NCBI RefSeq assembly: GCF_028656935.1
Contig: NZ_JAMDGZ010000032.1
Span: 1 to 64,000 of the forward strand
Direction of reading: 5' to 3'
Length of the DNA stretch: 64,000 bases
Origin: Pseudomonas rubra
GTDB lineage: Bacteria; Pseudomonadota; Gammaproteobacteria; Pseudomonadales; Pseudomonadaceae
A program made the position numbers and the translations under genes. A model generated the notes under the pieces. It was not told the DNA's origin, ran no database searches, and saw only the letters and a program-made list of their open reading frames with translations. This document shows positions 45,290 to 54,552 of the stretch, one piece after another; positions within the stretch are counted from its first letter, which is position 1, and the number at the start of each line of letters is the position of its first letter.

Positions 45290-46347
45290 GCTGCTGGCGC
45301 CTGGCGTTGCAGCTCAGCGCGCAGTTGCACCAGGCTCGGGGTGACGATCGGCACGAAGGCCGACTCACGCCAGCGCCGGGCAAAACCTGCGCCATGCGCG
45401 CTTAGGTAGGCCTTGCCACCACTGGCCTGCAACTCCAGCTGCACGGCATCGGCGGCGGTTTCCGCCAAGGTGATGCGCAACTTGAACAAGTCCGCCGGTT
45501 GGGTCAGAAAGCGCCCGTCGAGCAGGCCCTTTTTCAATTCGCTGACAGTATTTTCCAGGCGTTCGCGCAGCACTTGCAGCGCCTCACCGAGGAACGAGCG
45601 CATACCTTGCAGGTGCGCCTCGACCTCGCTCAGGGCACGGCGCGCCAGGCCTATGGCCATGCCGCATTGCAGGCCCAGGAACGACGGCCGCACGGCCGGC
45701 AGAAACTGCTTGGCGTTGTCATGCAGCAGCCAGTCGCGGCTGATCGACACTTGGTCGAAATTCAAGGCAGCGGTGTTGCTCGACTGCAGGCCCATCAGTT
45801 GCAGGTCATCGGAACGGCTCAGCCCACTGGCGTTGTCCGGGATGGCCAGGACGAACGGCGCAGCACCCTCTTCTTCGATCGCAGCAGCGACCACAAAACC
45901 ACCCTGGCGCAGGTTGGTGACCCAGTGCAGGCGACCGGCGAGGGTCCAGCCCTGATCATCACGCAGGCCTTTGACCTGCAGCGCTTCGATGCCCGACAGG
46001 TACTTCATGGCGTTGGACAGCCCCGTGGCACCGGCCAGTTTGCCGCTGAGCAGGTCGGCCAGCAGGCGCTCGCGCAGCCCGGCGTTGGGGCTGTGCAGCA
46101 GGTATTCGATAAAGGCGCGCTGGCCCCAGAACACGAAGGCGGCGGCCAGGGAATGGCTGGCAACCTGGGCCAGCGTCTCGACCGCGTCGGCAACCGTGCC
46201 GCCGCTGCCGCCCTGGGCCGGGTCGATGCCCACGCGCAGTACCTGCGCCGCCGCCAGTTGCCCTAGCACCGCCTGCGGGTCGCAGTGGCCCTGGTCAAGG
46301 GCTTCGGCCTGAGCATCCAGCCACGTGACCAATGCGGGATCGAGCAT
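45286..46347 (-). CDS. Acyl-CoA dehydrogenase-like flavoprotein
   Basis: A 353-aa protein with acyl-CoA dehydrogenase architecture, helical-beta-helical, as in SfnB/DszC-type monooxygenase and desulfurisation proteins. LSNAMKYLSGIEAL, HWVTNLRQGGFVVAAAI and VQLELQASGGKAYLS fit the flavin-binding parts. Next to a sulfonate-class ABC transporter it may act on an imported organosulfur or similar compound, which is inference. ATG 46347 has AAAGGAG upstream. Confidence 0.82.
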   Translation of the reverse strand: MLDPALVTWLDAQAEALDQGHCDPQAVLGQLAAAQVLRVGIDPAQGGSGGTVADAVETLAQVASHSLAAAFVFWGQRAFIEYLLHSPNAGLRERLLADLLSGKLAGATGLSNAMKYLSGIEALQVKGLRDDQGWTLAGRLHWVTNLRQGGFVVAAAIEEEGAAPFVLAIPDNASGLSRSDDLQLMGLQSSNTAALNFDQVSISRDWLLHDNAKQFLPAVRPSFLGLQCGMAIGLARRALSEVEAHLQGMRSFLGEALQVLRERLENTVSELKKGLLDGRFLTQPADLFKLRITLAETAADAVQLELQASGGKAYLSAHGAGFARRWRESAFVPIVTPSLVQLRAELQRQAPAA

Positions 46348-46397
46348 AGCGTTACTCCTTTAAAAAATGCGCCAGCACAGGCTGGCGCCAAGGGTCA

Positions 46398-46955
46398 TCA
46401 GGCCGAAGGCTGCCAGCGGTACTTGCTCAGCTCGTCATTGAGCGGCGTTTGGGCGAACACATTAGCAAAATTGCACAGGGTAGCGAGACTCACGCCGAGG
46501 ATCACTTCAAGGGCGTGGCCTTCGCTGTAGCCCGCCTCGCGGAACGCGCCGTAGCCGGCTTCGCTGACATTGCCACGAGTGGCGATCACTTCGCGGGTGA
46601 ACGCGGCCAGAGCTTCGAGCTTGTCTTGCGGCAGTTCGCCCTTGGCACGCAGGGCATCGACCACCTCCTGCGGCAGCTTGGCCTTGTTCAAGGCCACGGC
46701 GGTGTGGCCGGCCACGCAGAAGTCGCAGCCGTGATTGGTGGCGGCCACCAGTTGCACCACCTCGCGCTCAGCCAGGCTCAGCTCGGCCTTGCCGTTGAGG
46801 GCCGACACCGTGACGTAGGTTTCCAGCGCCGCCGGGGCGTTGGCCAGCACGCCGAGCAGGTTGGGAATGAAGCCTGAGGCCTTCTGGGCGTTTTCCAGGT
46901 AAGGACGGGCAGCCTCTGGGGCGCTTTGCAGTGTATGGACAGTGACACGCGACAT
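46398..46955 (-). CDS. AhpD-like / carboxymuconolactone decarboxylase family protein
   Basis: A 185-aa helical protein with the redox motif HGCDFCVAGHTAVA. Such proteins are peroxidase-related reductants. It is the first gene of the five-gene operon, preceded by AGGAG before ATG 46955 and divergent from the AraC regulator. A redox partner role with the flavoprotein is possible. Confidence 0.88.
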   Translation of the reverse strand: MSRVTVHTLQSAPEAARPYLENAQKASGFIPNLLGVLANAPAALETYVTVSALNGKAELSLAEREVVQLVAATNHGCDFCVAGHTAVALNKAKLPQEVVDALRAKGELPQDKLEALAAFTREVIATRGNVSEAGYGAFREAGYSEGHALEVILGVSLATLCNFANVFAQTPLNDELSKYRWQPSA

Positions 46956-47061
46956 GGAGTGGACTCCTGCTGACTAAGGGTGTGCCACAAGTCTGTTGGT
47001 TATAAGAATTACCTGCCATATTCTGCAGTCGCTATTACTTGCTCCTGAGTCTTTTCATTAG

Positions 47062-47973
47062 ATGATTTCATCCAGCCCCCTCGTCGATTGGTTATTAGAA
47101 AGCCTTGAGCTAGACGCCAGCCTGTTCCATGTCGGGCGTTATTGCGGCGGCTGGCACGCCAGCACCCACGGCCTGGCCCGAGCCAGTTTTCACCTGGTGG
47201 TCCAGGGCCATTGCTGGCTGCATATCGACGGTCAGGCCGAGGCCATTCGCCTGCAAGCTGGCGATGCGGTGTTCCTGCTGCGCGACTTCAACTATCGGCT
47301 GTCCAACGCCGCAGAGTGCGAACTGGCCCAACAACAACCGCGCCAGGTCATGCAGCCACTGGACAGTGACGCCAGCGACGGTGTGGGCCTGGTTTGCGGG
47401 TTCTTCCACTTTCAGCCGGGCTTGTCGTCGCTGATCATCGAAGGCCTGGACGACTGGATCATCCTGCGCGCCGGTGACCCGGCGCTCAGTGCTGCGCGGG
47501 CGCTGTTCGAGCTGATCCTTGCCGAGTGCCAGCGCCTGCCGGCGCCCTCCTCGGCCTTGCTCGAACGCTTAAGCCATCTGCTGTTTTTGTATGTGCTGCG
47601 CCAGCGCGTCAGTGATGACCAAGGCATTCGTGGCCTGGTGGCACTGGCACGTCACAGCAACTTTGCCAGCCTGCTCGAGCAGTTGATCGAGCAGCCCGAG
47701 CAGCCCTGGTCGCTTGAAAGCATGGCGGCATGCACCGGGCTGTCTCGTTCGGCGTTCTTCAAGCGCTTCAGTGAACTGGCCGGGCAGTCCCCGGGGCAGG
47801 TACTGCTGGCCCTGCGCATGCGCCATGCCTGCCAGTTGCTCAAGGCCAACAACACCGTCGAACAGGTATGCGCGGCCGTGGGGTATCAGTCGATTGCCGC
47901 CTTCACCCGCGCCTTCAGCAAGGCCGTCGGGGTGCAGCCGGGAGCGTATCGGCGCCAGCATGAGGGGCGCTGA
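47062..47973 (+). CDS. AraC family transcriptional regulator
   Basis: A 303-aa regulator. The N-terminal cupin-like sensor runs to about residue 190. The C-terminal double helix-turn-helix is LESMAACTGLSRSAFFKRF and VEQVCAAVGYQSIAAFTRAF. It is divergent from the AhpD-flavoprotein-ABC operon with 106 bp between, so it probably controls it. The start lacks a strong ribosome site. Confidence 0.9.
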   Translation: MISSSPLVDWLLESLELDASLFHVGRYCGGWHASTHGLARASFHLVVQGHCWLHIDGQAEAIRLQAGDAVFLLRDFNYRLSNAAECELAQQQPRQVMQPLDSDASDGVGLVCGFFHFQPGLSSLIIEGLDDWIILRAGDPALSAARALFELILAECQRLPAPSSALLERLSHLLFLYVLRQRVSDDQGIRGLVALARHSNFASLLEQLIEQPEQPWSLESMAACTGLSRSAFFKRFSELAGQSPGQVLLALRMRHACQLLKANNTVEQVCAAVGYQSIAAFTRAFSKAVGVQPGAYRRQHEGR

Positions 47974-47995
47974 GGTAAACGACGCGGCACAGATC

Positions 47996-48050
47996 ATCGC
48001 GGGGCAAGCCCGCTTCCACCGGGCCTGTGGGAGCGGGCTTGCCCCGCGAT
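47996..48050. repeat. REP pair after the AraC gene
   Basis: The arms are 47996-48019 and 48027-48050 with a 7-bp spacer, one mismatch. It lies between the AraC stop and the convergent DUF1428 gene and could terminate both. Confidence 0.85.
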
Positions 48051-48054
48051 CAAC

Positions 48055-48408
48055 CTAAACATCCACCAAAATCCTGAAGCCACCGAAAATCATCCGCATG
48101 CCATCAAACGGCATCGGATTCTTGTCCGGCTGCAAGCGCGGATCCTGCATCATCTTCTGCATCCCCGCATCGCGCACCTCGCGCGACGGCCAGAGGATCC
48201 AGGAGAACACCACCGTCTCGTCGTCCTTGAGCTTCACGGCCATGGGAAACGAGGTGATCTTGCCGTCCGGCACATCATCGCCCCAGCACTCGATCACCTT
48301 CAGCGCGCCGCACTCCTTGAACACCACGGCGGCGGCCTCGGCGTGCGTTTTGAACGTATCGCGGTTGGCGGTAGGGACTGCGAGGACGAAACCGTCTACA
48401 TAGGACAT
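48055..48408 (-). CDS. DUF1428 family protein
   Basis: A 117-aa protein of the DUF1428 family, starting MSYVDGFVLAVPTANRD and containing ECWGDDVPDGKITSFP, a family hallmark. Members adopt an ABM-type alpha/beta fold with unknown reaction. ATG 48408 follows AGGAG by seven bases; the longer frame to 48531 lacks a site. Confidence 0.9.
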   Translation of the reverse strand: MSYVDGFVLAVPTANRDTFKTHAEAAAVVFKECGALKVIECWGDDVPDGKITSFPMAVKLKDDETVVFSWILWPSREVRDAGMQKMMQDPRLQPDKNPMPFDGMRMIFGGFRILVDV

Positions 48409-48848
48409 GGGAATGCTCCTGCCTTGGGGGTGTGCAGGATGGTCGATTGGGCAGGGGGAGGATCGACAGGCCTGCGTGCAGGTCCGACCGGTGGTTATCA
48501 GGTTTACGACCTCAACACACGCTCTCGCCATGCACCAAGGCTCACGACGCCGCTCTAACAGGCCATGGCACGTTGCAACAAATGTGGGAGCCGGCCTTGC
48601 CCGCGATGCGCCGCGCGGGCGGCGCTCGATCTCAAGGGCGCTACAAACCTTGCGGCGTACACCGGGTAGGCTTTACCCCATCTCAAGTCATGCGCCTTGA
48701 CGCCTACACATCCTCGACAGATGTGTAGATACCTATGCCGCAATGAGGCCAGTGCAGCGAGCACACCAGGTGGCGGTTGGATTGCGACCGCTTCGCGCAC
48801 GAATCGTGGGGCAAGCCCACAGTTAATAATGGTTCATACGGTAGACAC
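48409..48848. other. 440-bp gene-free region with one REP unit
   Basis: No supported gene is seen. It contains one REP half (48584-48607, GTGGGAGCCGGCCTTG type), a short GC-rich inverted section (48608-48620, GCCGCGCGGGCGGC), and shorter segments resembling REP ends near 48805. Short frames present on both strands lack start sites and biased codon use. Confidence 0.55.
48584..48607. repeat. Single REP unit
   Basis: The sequence GTGGGAGCCGGCCTTGCC and following bases match the right arm of the pair at 27144-27167. No facing arm is found within 60 bp. Confidence 0.7.
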
Positions 48849-49328
48849 TCACCGATCAAGATCGGCCAGAATCTCTGCCCTTGTCGTAACCTGACGAAAA
48901 TGATGCTTCCACAGATCGATGCCCAGACGGCCCGACCTGTCCAGCGACGAGCCCACCGTCAGGTCGGTCACCAGCGTTGGTGATAGCCCTGCATCGAACA
49001 GCGCAAAGCCTGCGGCGAGCACGCAAGTTTCGGTCTGGATGCCACACACCAGCACGCGCTCAACGCCCAGCTGCTTGATGTACTCGATCGTTTCCACGCT
49101 CTGCCCGTAGCCGTGCTTGATAAACACCCTGTCGGCCTCGACCAGGCTCTCGTCTTCGGCCGCCGGATGCCAGCCGAGTTGTTTTTCAAACGGGGTTACC
49201 CGCTCATCATGCAACTCGACCGAGGCAATGGTCAGGATCCTCTCTGACAAGGCCCGCACACCATCGACCAGCCACTCGGGCGGGCTGAACGTGGACTGGA
49301 CATCAACGATAAGCAAAACCTGGCGCAT
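48849..49328 (-). CDS. Isochorismatase-like cysteine hydrolase
   Basis: A 160-aa member of the isochorismatase-like superfamily. The Asp-Lys-Cys triad is Asp9 (LLIVDVQ), Lys71 (FIKHGYG) and Cys102 (TETCVLA). It could be a nicotinamidase-like or carbamoyl hydrolase. ATG 49328 is preferred, with GAGAGG three to four bases upstream, rather than the frame extending to 49403. It is divergent from the GGDEF gene. Confidence 0.85.
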   Translation of the reverse strand: MRQVLLIVDVQSTFSPPEWLVDGVRALSERILTIASVELHDERVTPFEKQLGWHPAAEDESLVEADRVFIKHGYGQSVETIEYIKQLGVERVLVCGIQTETCVLAAGFALFDAGLSPTLVTDLTVGSSLDRSGRLGIDLWKHHFRQVTTRAEILADLDR

Positions 49329-49477
49329 AAACCTCTCTCTCGCACTGACCAATGGCGCTGAGTATATCGACTTGGTACGGATGATTGGTCCTTTGCCTTG
49401 CATCTCATGGCCTGGATCACCGCTGGCACGATCGTCGCTAGTCTAACGGGGCTTGCCACCTGCCTTGACCAGCAGCC

Positions 49478-50368
49478 ATGATCCAGCAAAACAACGCGGA
49501 CCCCTGGCCTATGCCCGTAGACCTGCAAACGCTCTACCCCAAATTGATCCACCTGATGCTGGACACGGTGTTCGTGGTCGACCGGGACAACCAGATTGTG
49601 TTTGTCAGCGATGCCTGCGAAACGCTGCTTGGCTACCGTGCCGACGAGCTGACCGGCACACCGATCACCGACTACATCCACCCTGACGACCTGGCGGTTA
49701 CCCGGACCTCGATTGTCCGGGTCATGAATGGCCAATCCCACGTCGACTTCCGCAACCGCTACATCCGCAAGGATGGCAGTGTCGTGCACATACTCTGGGC
49801 GGCGTTCTGGTCCGAGGAGGTGGAGGCGCGAATCGGCGTCGCGCGGGATGTGACGGCCTTGAGGCAAGCTGAGGAAGAATTACACTTCCTGGCCCATCAC
49901 GACCCCTTGACCGCCCTGACCAACCGCTCGCTGTTCAACCATCGACTGGAGTCGGCCCTGCACACGGCGCACCGCCAGCAAAGTAGCCTGGCGTTGCTGT
50001 TTCTGGATATCAACGACTTCAAGGGGATCAATGATATCCACGGGCATGCCATGGGGGATCGTATCCTCTGCATGATTGCGCGGCGCCTGGAAGGCTGCGT
50101 GCGTGAGACCGACACGGTGGCGCGCATAGGTGGCGATGAGTTCACTGTGCTGTTGCCGGGTATCCATTCGCAGGAGGCCGTTCATGCGAAGATCGAACAG
50201 ATTCGCGCAGTCCTGGCCGAGCCGCTGGGTGCTGAATTTGGCGGGATCAAGATGCCATCCTGCAGTGTCGGCGTAGCCTTTTATCCCATCGATGCCGAGG
50301 ATGCCGACACGCTGCTCAGCCATGCCGATAGCGATATGTACCGGATCAAGAAACATCGCTCCGCGTAG
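49478..50368 (+). CDS. PAS-GGDEF diguanylate cyclase
   Basis: A 296-aa protein. The PAS domain covers about residues 25-130 (LLGYRADELTGTPITDYIHP). The GGDEF domain (about 135-295) has intact RIGGDEF, and RETD five residues before it is a product-inhibition I-site (RxxD). It makes cyclic di-GMP. No transmembrane helix is seen, so the signal is cytoplasmic. ATG 49478 is used. Confidence 0.92.
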   Translation: MIQQNNADPWPMPVDLQTLYPKLIHLMLDTVFVVDRDNQIVFVSDACETLLGYRADELTGTPITDYIHPDDLAVTRTSIVRVMNGQSHVDFRNRYIRKDGSVVHILWAAFWSEEVEARIGVARDVTALRQAEEELHFLAHHDPLTALTNRSLFNHRLESALHTAHRQQSSLALLFLDINDFKGINDIHGHAMGDRILCMIARRLEGCVRETDTVARIGGDEFTVLLPGIHSQEAVHAKIEQIRAVLAEPLGAEFGGIKMPSCSVGVAFYPIDAEDADTLLSHADSDMYRIKKHRSA

Positions 50369-50406
50369 CTGATATCATTCCGGCTTTTACAATTCCGAGT
50401 AAAAAA

Positions 50407-50568
50407 GTGAACCGTCAAAAGAAAATCAAGCATCTGTTGAAGGCCCACGCCAAAAAGGCCAGTGCCAAATTGGCGCCCAAGAGCAAGCCTAAATACATTT
50501 GCAAGGCTGACCGGCTGAAAGTGGACGCTGAAGCCAGTCCTGACGCCATCATTGCACCGAGCGCTTGA
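50407..50568 (+). CDS. DUF2986 family small protein
   Basis: A 53-aa basic protein starting at GTG 50407 and reading MNRQKKIKHLLKAHAKKASA, then KPKYICKADR. The pattern matches the small DUF2986 family of gamma-proteobacteria, function unknown. It follows the GGDEF gene by 38 bases in the same direction. Confidence 0.7.
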   Translation: MNRQKKIKHLLKAHAKKASAKLAPKSKPKYICKADRLKVDAEASPDAIIAPSA

Positions 50569-50575
50569 CGATACA

Positions 50576-50845
50576 TCAACCGGCCTGTTGCTCCGCTACG
50601 CACTGTGCATAGCCATCGGCGAACGCCGCATCGAAGCGCAGCTTCACCGGCTCTTCAAGGTCCGCCGAGGTGTTGAGCAATTCGCGGGTAGCCGGGGTGT
50701 ATTTGATCCAGCCGATGGTGCCGGTGCCATCGGTGTCATACAACAGCTTGGCTTGCACGGTTTTGCCGTCGTCCTCGTCAATCAACAGGTTGACCTTGTC
50801 CTTGCCGACATAACGAAAATAGACCCCGTCATTGCTACGCGGCAA
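50576..50845 (-). CDS. Hypothetical small acidic protein
   Basis: An 89-aa or longer protein with acidic beta-rich sequence (VYFRYVGKDKVNLLIDEDDG, YDTDGTGTIGWIKYTP). No in-frame ATG is found. Candidates are TTG 50845, or GTG 50881 which would overlap the upstream gene by 47 bases. No family is recognised. It is coupled to the N-acetylglutamate-synthase-like gene by overlap. Confidence 0.45.
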   Translation of the reverse strand: MPRSNDGVYFRYVGKDKVNLLIDEDDGKTVQAKLLYDTDGTGTIGWIKYTPATRELLNTSADLEEPVKLRFDAAFADGYAQCVAEQQAG

Positions 50846-51200
50846 GTTCGATGTAGCTCGACTCCCCGCCCCCCGTCGCACCCGACAACCAACCCCAGAC
50901 GAAGCTCAGCGTGGTGCGCCCTGCCTGATCAACACCGAGCGTGCCGCGCGACCAGCCGCAGAGCAGTTCGTCATCGGTGGTCAGGCAGTGGAACAGCAGT
51001 TCGATGGTATCGGGGCCCGTTGCGCGCCCGACCTGATGACCCAGGCGGATGCGGCCGCCCTGGTAGGTGCTGGAAATGGCATTGCCCTCGACCTGGTAGT
51101 GGAAGACCGTACCTGCACCGGAGAGCCCATGGGCATTGTTGGCAACTGCGAACCGGCGATTATGCAAGCGCTCGCTTACTTGAGAGAAGTGACTATCCAT
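50835..51200 (-). CDS. Small protein commonly labelled N-acetylglutamate synthase-like
   Basis: A 121-aa protein. SGAGTVFHYQVEGNAISSTYQGG and LSFVWGWLSGATGGGESSYIEL match small proteins that databases sometimes label N-acetylglutamate synthase, a label without support in structure. The role is unknown. ATG 51200 (MDSHFSQVSERL) is chosen, the frame being open to 51410. It overlaps the next small gene. Confidence 0.6.
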   Translation of the reverse strand: MDSHFSQVSERLHNRRFAVANNAHGLSGAGTVFHYQVEGNAISSTYQGGRIRLGHQVGRATGPDTIELLFHCLTTDDELLCGWSRGTLGVDQAGRTTLSFVWGWLSGATGGGESSYIELAA

Positions 51201-51312
51201 CGATGTCGGGTCCTTGAGGTCGGATGATCCATTGCAGTTGGGGACGATCCTATCCCACTTTCTTCGGGTAACAATAGGTATTGCCGGACTACGAGCGGAC
51301 GGAACTGCCCGG

Positions 51313-51335
51313 ATCGCGGGCAAGCCCGCGCCCAC
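51313..51335. repeat. Single REP unit
   Basis: The sequence ATCGCGGGCAAGCCCG and following bases is a shortened CGGGGCAAGCCCG-type arm without a facing arm. It lies upstream of the large hypothetical gene. Confidence 0.65.
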
Positions 51336-51400
51336 ACACTCAAGCTTGGCAATCCGCCGCCGATACCTTTGAACAAGTATGGATACTACGGGTAACGACC

Positions 51401-52984
51401 ATGACTCCAATCAGCGCAGGATTGCGCATTGCCCCTGCCTACACGGCCGTCCAGCCGACACCGGCGGTTGTGAGCACCGCTGCCAAGCCACTCGCACCGA
51501 TTGCCAGTAGCACCGTCAGCCTGGGCCAGAGCCCCCGTGAAGAGGACACCAGCACCTATTCGTCCCGCGGGGTCATCACAGTACCCCTACGCTACGCGCT
51601 GGAACATGACAGCCAGACCAAGCTCAGCACGAAGCTTCTAGTCGGCGTCCAGTCTTCGGCTATCGGCTCGCGTTTGCATGGCCTCGGCGCTGCCTTGCTC
51701 AATGAATTAGTGGCCAATGGTGGGCAGTCATTCACCCAATCGGTGTTCGCCTTCGCCGAGGGTAGCCAGCCAAGTGCCGAGGCCCTGAAGCTTCAAGGCA
51801 ACAACTTGCGCCAACACCCGGCCAATGCCGTGAACCTGAGCCTGACCACCGCGTCTGGTACCTCCATTGCCCTGACCCTGGCCAGCAATGAGCAAGGCCT
51901 GGCAGTCAGCGCCGAGGTGCAGGGAGGCCAGCTCACGAGCGATGAGCTCAACGGCCTGGCGTCGCTGGCCGACAGTTTTCAGGCAGCCATCACCGGCCTG
52001 AGCGAGGAGCCACCGCGCCTGCAACTAGGCAAGCTGGCGACACTCGACCCGGCCCTGTTCAGCTCGCTGCAGATGCGAACCAAGCTGGACACGGCAAATG
52101 GTGAGCCGTTGTCCTTCGACCTGAAACTGGACGACAGCACGCGCAAACTCAGCCTGCAGGGCCCTGCCGGCAATGTGCAGTTGAACCTCGATACCCGCGA
52201 CAGCTCACTGCTGGGAAAAAGCGCCCAGCGCCAGGCCGCGATCAGCAATTACCTGAGCCAGTTCGATGCGGCGCAGAGCCGCGGCAAAGGTGACAAGAAC
52301 CTGGTGAGCCTGCTCAAGGACGCCTTCGTTCAGCTCAATAGCGCGGACGACATCGGCAGGCCATCGACCGGCCGTATCCCATTGCTGGCTGCCAAAGACA
52401 CCGTTCTGCTCAGTGGTCTGGCAGACTTCAGCGCATCGATCAGCCAGACCAGCCAGCAGCCAAACTCGCTGCGGCCGACAGAGATGGACCACTTCGACTA
52501 CCAGGTGTCCCAGTCCACCAAAGCCAGTGGTGCGTCCCCGGCGAACCGTTCGGTGCAACAGGATCAGCAGGCGCAGCTCACCGCCGCCTACCACACCAGC
52601 CTCTACCCACAGGAGTCGCTGGCCAACGCTCTGTTGTCGCAGAACTACCGTTACCACCAGATCAGCGACCAATCGAGCAGTAGCACGCGCCTGAGCTACG
52701 ACAACAATGTCCTGGTGCAAGCCAGCGCCACTCAGCAGGCGAGCCAGAACGAGCGTGTGCGCACTTACGCCAATGGCGCGCTGCAAAGCGACCTGAGCAC
52801 ACCACGCTCCGTCTCCGAATCGCGCAATCTGCTGGGCCTGCTCACCGACCTGTTCGAGCGCGAACGCATCTCCCTGCGCGATCGCGGCCTATCGATCCTG
52901 GAAGCACAGCTGCAGTCGCAACGCAGCCAGTGGCAATTGCAGTCCGATCCAGCGCAGCTTCGCCAGCAACCAGCCCAGCAATAA
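51401..52984 (+). CDS. Large hypothetical protein
   Basis: A 527-aa protein with no signal peptide, transmembrane segment or recognised domain. The composition is rich in Ser, Ala, Gln and Leu, with low Cys, suggesting an extended or surface protein. STVSLGQSPREEDTSTYSS and LFERERISLRDRGLSIL are its most distinctive segments. Similar long Pseudomonas proteins of unknown function are known. ATG 51401 is chosen. It is convergent with trmK. Confidence 0.6.
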   Translation: MTPISAGLRIAPAYTAVQPTPAVVSTAAKPLAPIASSTVSLGQSPREEDTSTYSSRGVITVPLRYALEHDSQTKLSTKLLVGVQSSAIGSRLHGLGAALLNELVANGGQSFTQSVFAFAEGSQPSAEALKLQGNNLRQHPANAVNLSLTTASGTSIALTLASNEQGLAVSAEVQGGQLTSDELNGLASLADSFQAAITGLSEEPPRLQLGKLATLDPALFSSLQMRTKLDTANGEPLSFDLKLDDSTRKLSLQGPAGNVQLNLDTRDSSLLGKSAQRQAAISNYLSQFDAAQSRGKGDKNLVSLLKDAFVQLNSADDIGRPSTGRIPLLAAKDTVLLSGLADFSASISQTSQQPNSLRPTEMDHFDYQVSQSTKASGASPANRSVQQDQQAQLTAAYHTSLYPQESLANALLSQNYRYHQISDQSSSSTRLSYDNNVLVQASATQQASQNERVRTYANGALQSDLSTPRSVSESRNLLGLLTDLFERERISLRDRGLSILEAQLQSQRSQWQLQSDPAQLRQQPAQQ

Positions 52985-52990
52985 ACCGGC

Positions 52991-53686
52991 CTACGCCAGC
53001 AGCTCGGTAATCCACCGAGCTTGCCGGGCGACTTGCTGAACCTTGTCCTCGGGCACGGCCTGGCGCGCGCGGGCGAAGTTGGCCAGGGTCTGCTGCTTGC
53101 GCTGCAGAATGCTTTGCCACTTGGCCAGGAAGGCCGGGCTGCGGGCCTGCATCTGCAACGGGCCGAAGTACAGTTGCTCTTCGGTATAGGCCACCGGCCC
53201 GGCCCGCTCGGCGACGATGACTTCATAGTCAAAGCGATTTTCCCGCAGGATCTCCTCGTGCAGGATGCGGTAGCCGTTGTCCATCAGCCACTGGCGCAAC
53301 GGTTGTTCGCCGCCGTTGGGCTGCAGGATCAGCCGCTCTCGGCCGCTCAGCCGGGCCTTGCCGCTGTCGAGGATGTCACGAATGCTCTCGCCGCCCATGC
53401 CGCAGATGCTGATCGCGTCGATCGCATCCGCAGGCTCGATCGCCGCCAGGCCATCGGCCAGGCGCACCCTGACCTGCTGCTCAAGGCCCTGGTCACGGAC
53501 GGTGCGGCAGGCGGCGTTGAACGGCGTCAACGCCACCTCGCCGGCTACCGCTGCGGCGATCGCGCCACGGCGCAGCAATGCCACCGGCAGGTAGGCGTGA
53601 TCTGAGCCGATATCGGCCAGGCGCGCACCGGCCGGCACTTGCGCGGCCACACGCTGAAGGCGCATGGACAAAGTCTGTTGGTTCAA
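52991..53686 (-). CDS. trmK: tRNA (adenine(22)-N1)-methyltransferase TrmK-like
   Basis: A 231-aa SAM-dependent methyltransferase of the TrmK/DUF633 family. Motif I is LADIGSDHAYLPVALL, followed by ISICGMGGESIRDIL and LILQPNGGEQPLRQWL. A helical C-terminus completes it. TTG 53686 has AGAGG six bases upstream, better than ATG 53665. It methylates A22 of tRNA in Bacillus; the tRNA substrate here is inferred. Confidence 0.82.
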   Translation of the reverse strand: MNQQTLSMRLQRVAAQVPAGARLADIGSDHAYLPVALLRRGAIAAAVAGEVALTPFNAACRTVRDQGLEQQVRVRLADGLAAIEPADAIDAISICGMGGESIRDILDSGKARLSGRERLILQPNGGEQPLRQWLMDNGYRILHEEILRENRFDYEVIVAERAGPVAYTEEQLYFGPLQMQARSPAFLAKWQSILQRKQQTLANFARARQAVPEDKVQQVARQARWITELLA

Positions 53687-53793
53687 CGGCAGCCTCTTTG
53701 AGCACGAACGTCCGGCACCGTTGGCCGGATCGGGGCGCGATTCTGGCGGGCATTGCGCGCTAATTCAACTTTATCGGCCGCGCGGACACCTGT

Positions 53794-54447
53794 TTACAGA
53801 TAGGTAAACAGTGACTGCGCAGGCAACCTCGACTTGGGCAGGCCGGCGTTGAAGTCTTCGCTGCTGCGGTAGCCGAGGCTGACCAGCACCAAACTGGTGA
53901 AACCCTGCTCACGCAAGCCCAGTTCGGCATCCAGCACCTTGCTGTCAAAACCTTCCATGGGCGTTGCATCAACGCCCAGCGAGGCCGCCCCGAGCAACAG
54001 CGTGCCAAGCGCCAGGTAGGTCTGCTTCTCCATCCAGTGCTGCAAGTCTTTTTGCTCGTAGCGGTGCAGATCGACATAGCCACGTCGGCTGCCGTCCTGC
54101 CCTGCCCTGGCCTGGTCGGTATGAAAACGTCCGTCGCAAGCCTCCTGGGCCAACACCGCCTGCAAGTGCTCCTCAGGCATGTGGGTGCGTGTGCAAAAGA
54201 CAATGACGTGGGAGGCATTGAGGATTTTTGCCTGGTTGTAGGCAAAGCCGTTCTCGGTGCCCTTGGCAATACGCGCACGGTCCTGGTCGGTTTGGGCTAT
54301 GACGAAATGCCAGGGCTGCGAGTTCACCGAGGACGGGCTGTTGCGCAGTTGTTCGAGCAAGGCCTGCAGCGTGGCGGCCGGGACTTTGCGGGTGGCATCG
54401 AAGGCCTTGGTGGTGTAGCGGTGTTGAGCCAGGCTGACGAGATCCAT
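53794..54447 (-). CDS. Nitroreductase family protein (NfsB-like)
   Basis: A 217-aa FMN-dependent oxidoreductase. NSPSSVNSQPWHFVIAQT and AASLGVDATPMEGFD match NfsB, which reduces nitroaromatics and quinones with NAD(P)H. It is divergent from a LysR gene with 105 bp between, likely its regulator. Confidence 0.92.
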   Translation of the reverse strand: MDLVSLAQHRYTTKAFDATRKVPAATLQALLEQLRNSPSSVNSQPWHFVIAQTDQDRARIAKGTENGFAYNQAKILNASHVIVFCTRTHMPEEHLQAVLAQEACDGRFHTDQARAGQDGSRRGYVDLHRYEQKDLQHWMEKQTYLALGTLLLGAASLGVDATPMEGFDSKVLDAELGLREQGFTSLVLVSLGYRSSEDFNAGLPKSRLPAQSLFTYL

Positions 54448-54552
54448 GGGTGCATTCCTGATTGAAGAAGTAAGGTCGAGGCATAGTTTTACTTTCCCCG
54501 TGGTAAAGAAAAACCGGCAAAATGCGCCAACACTTTCACTGCAGGAGTGAAA

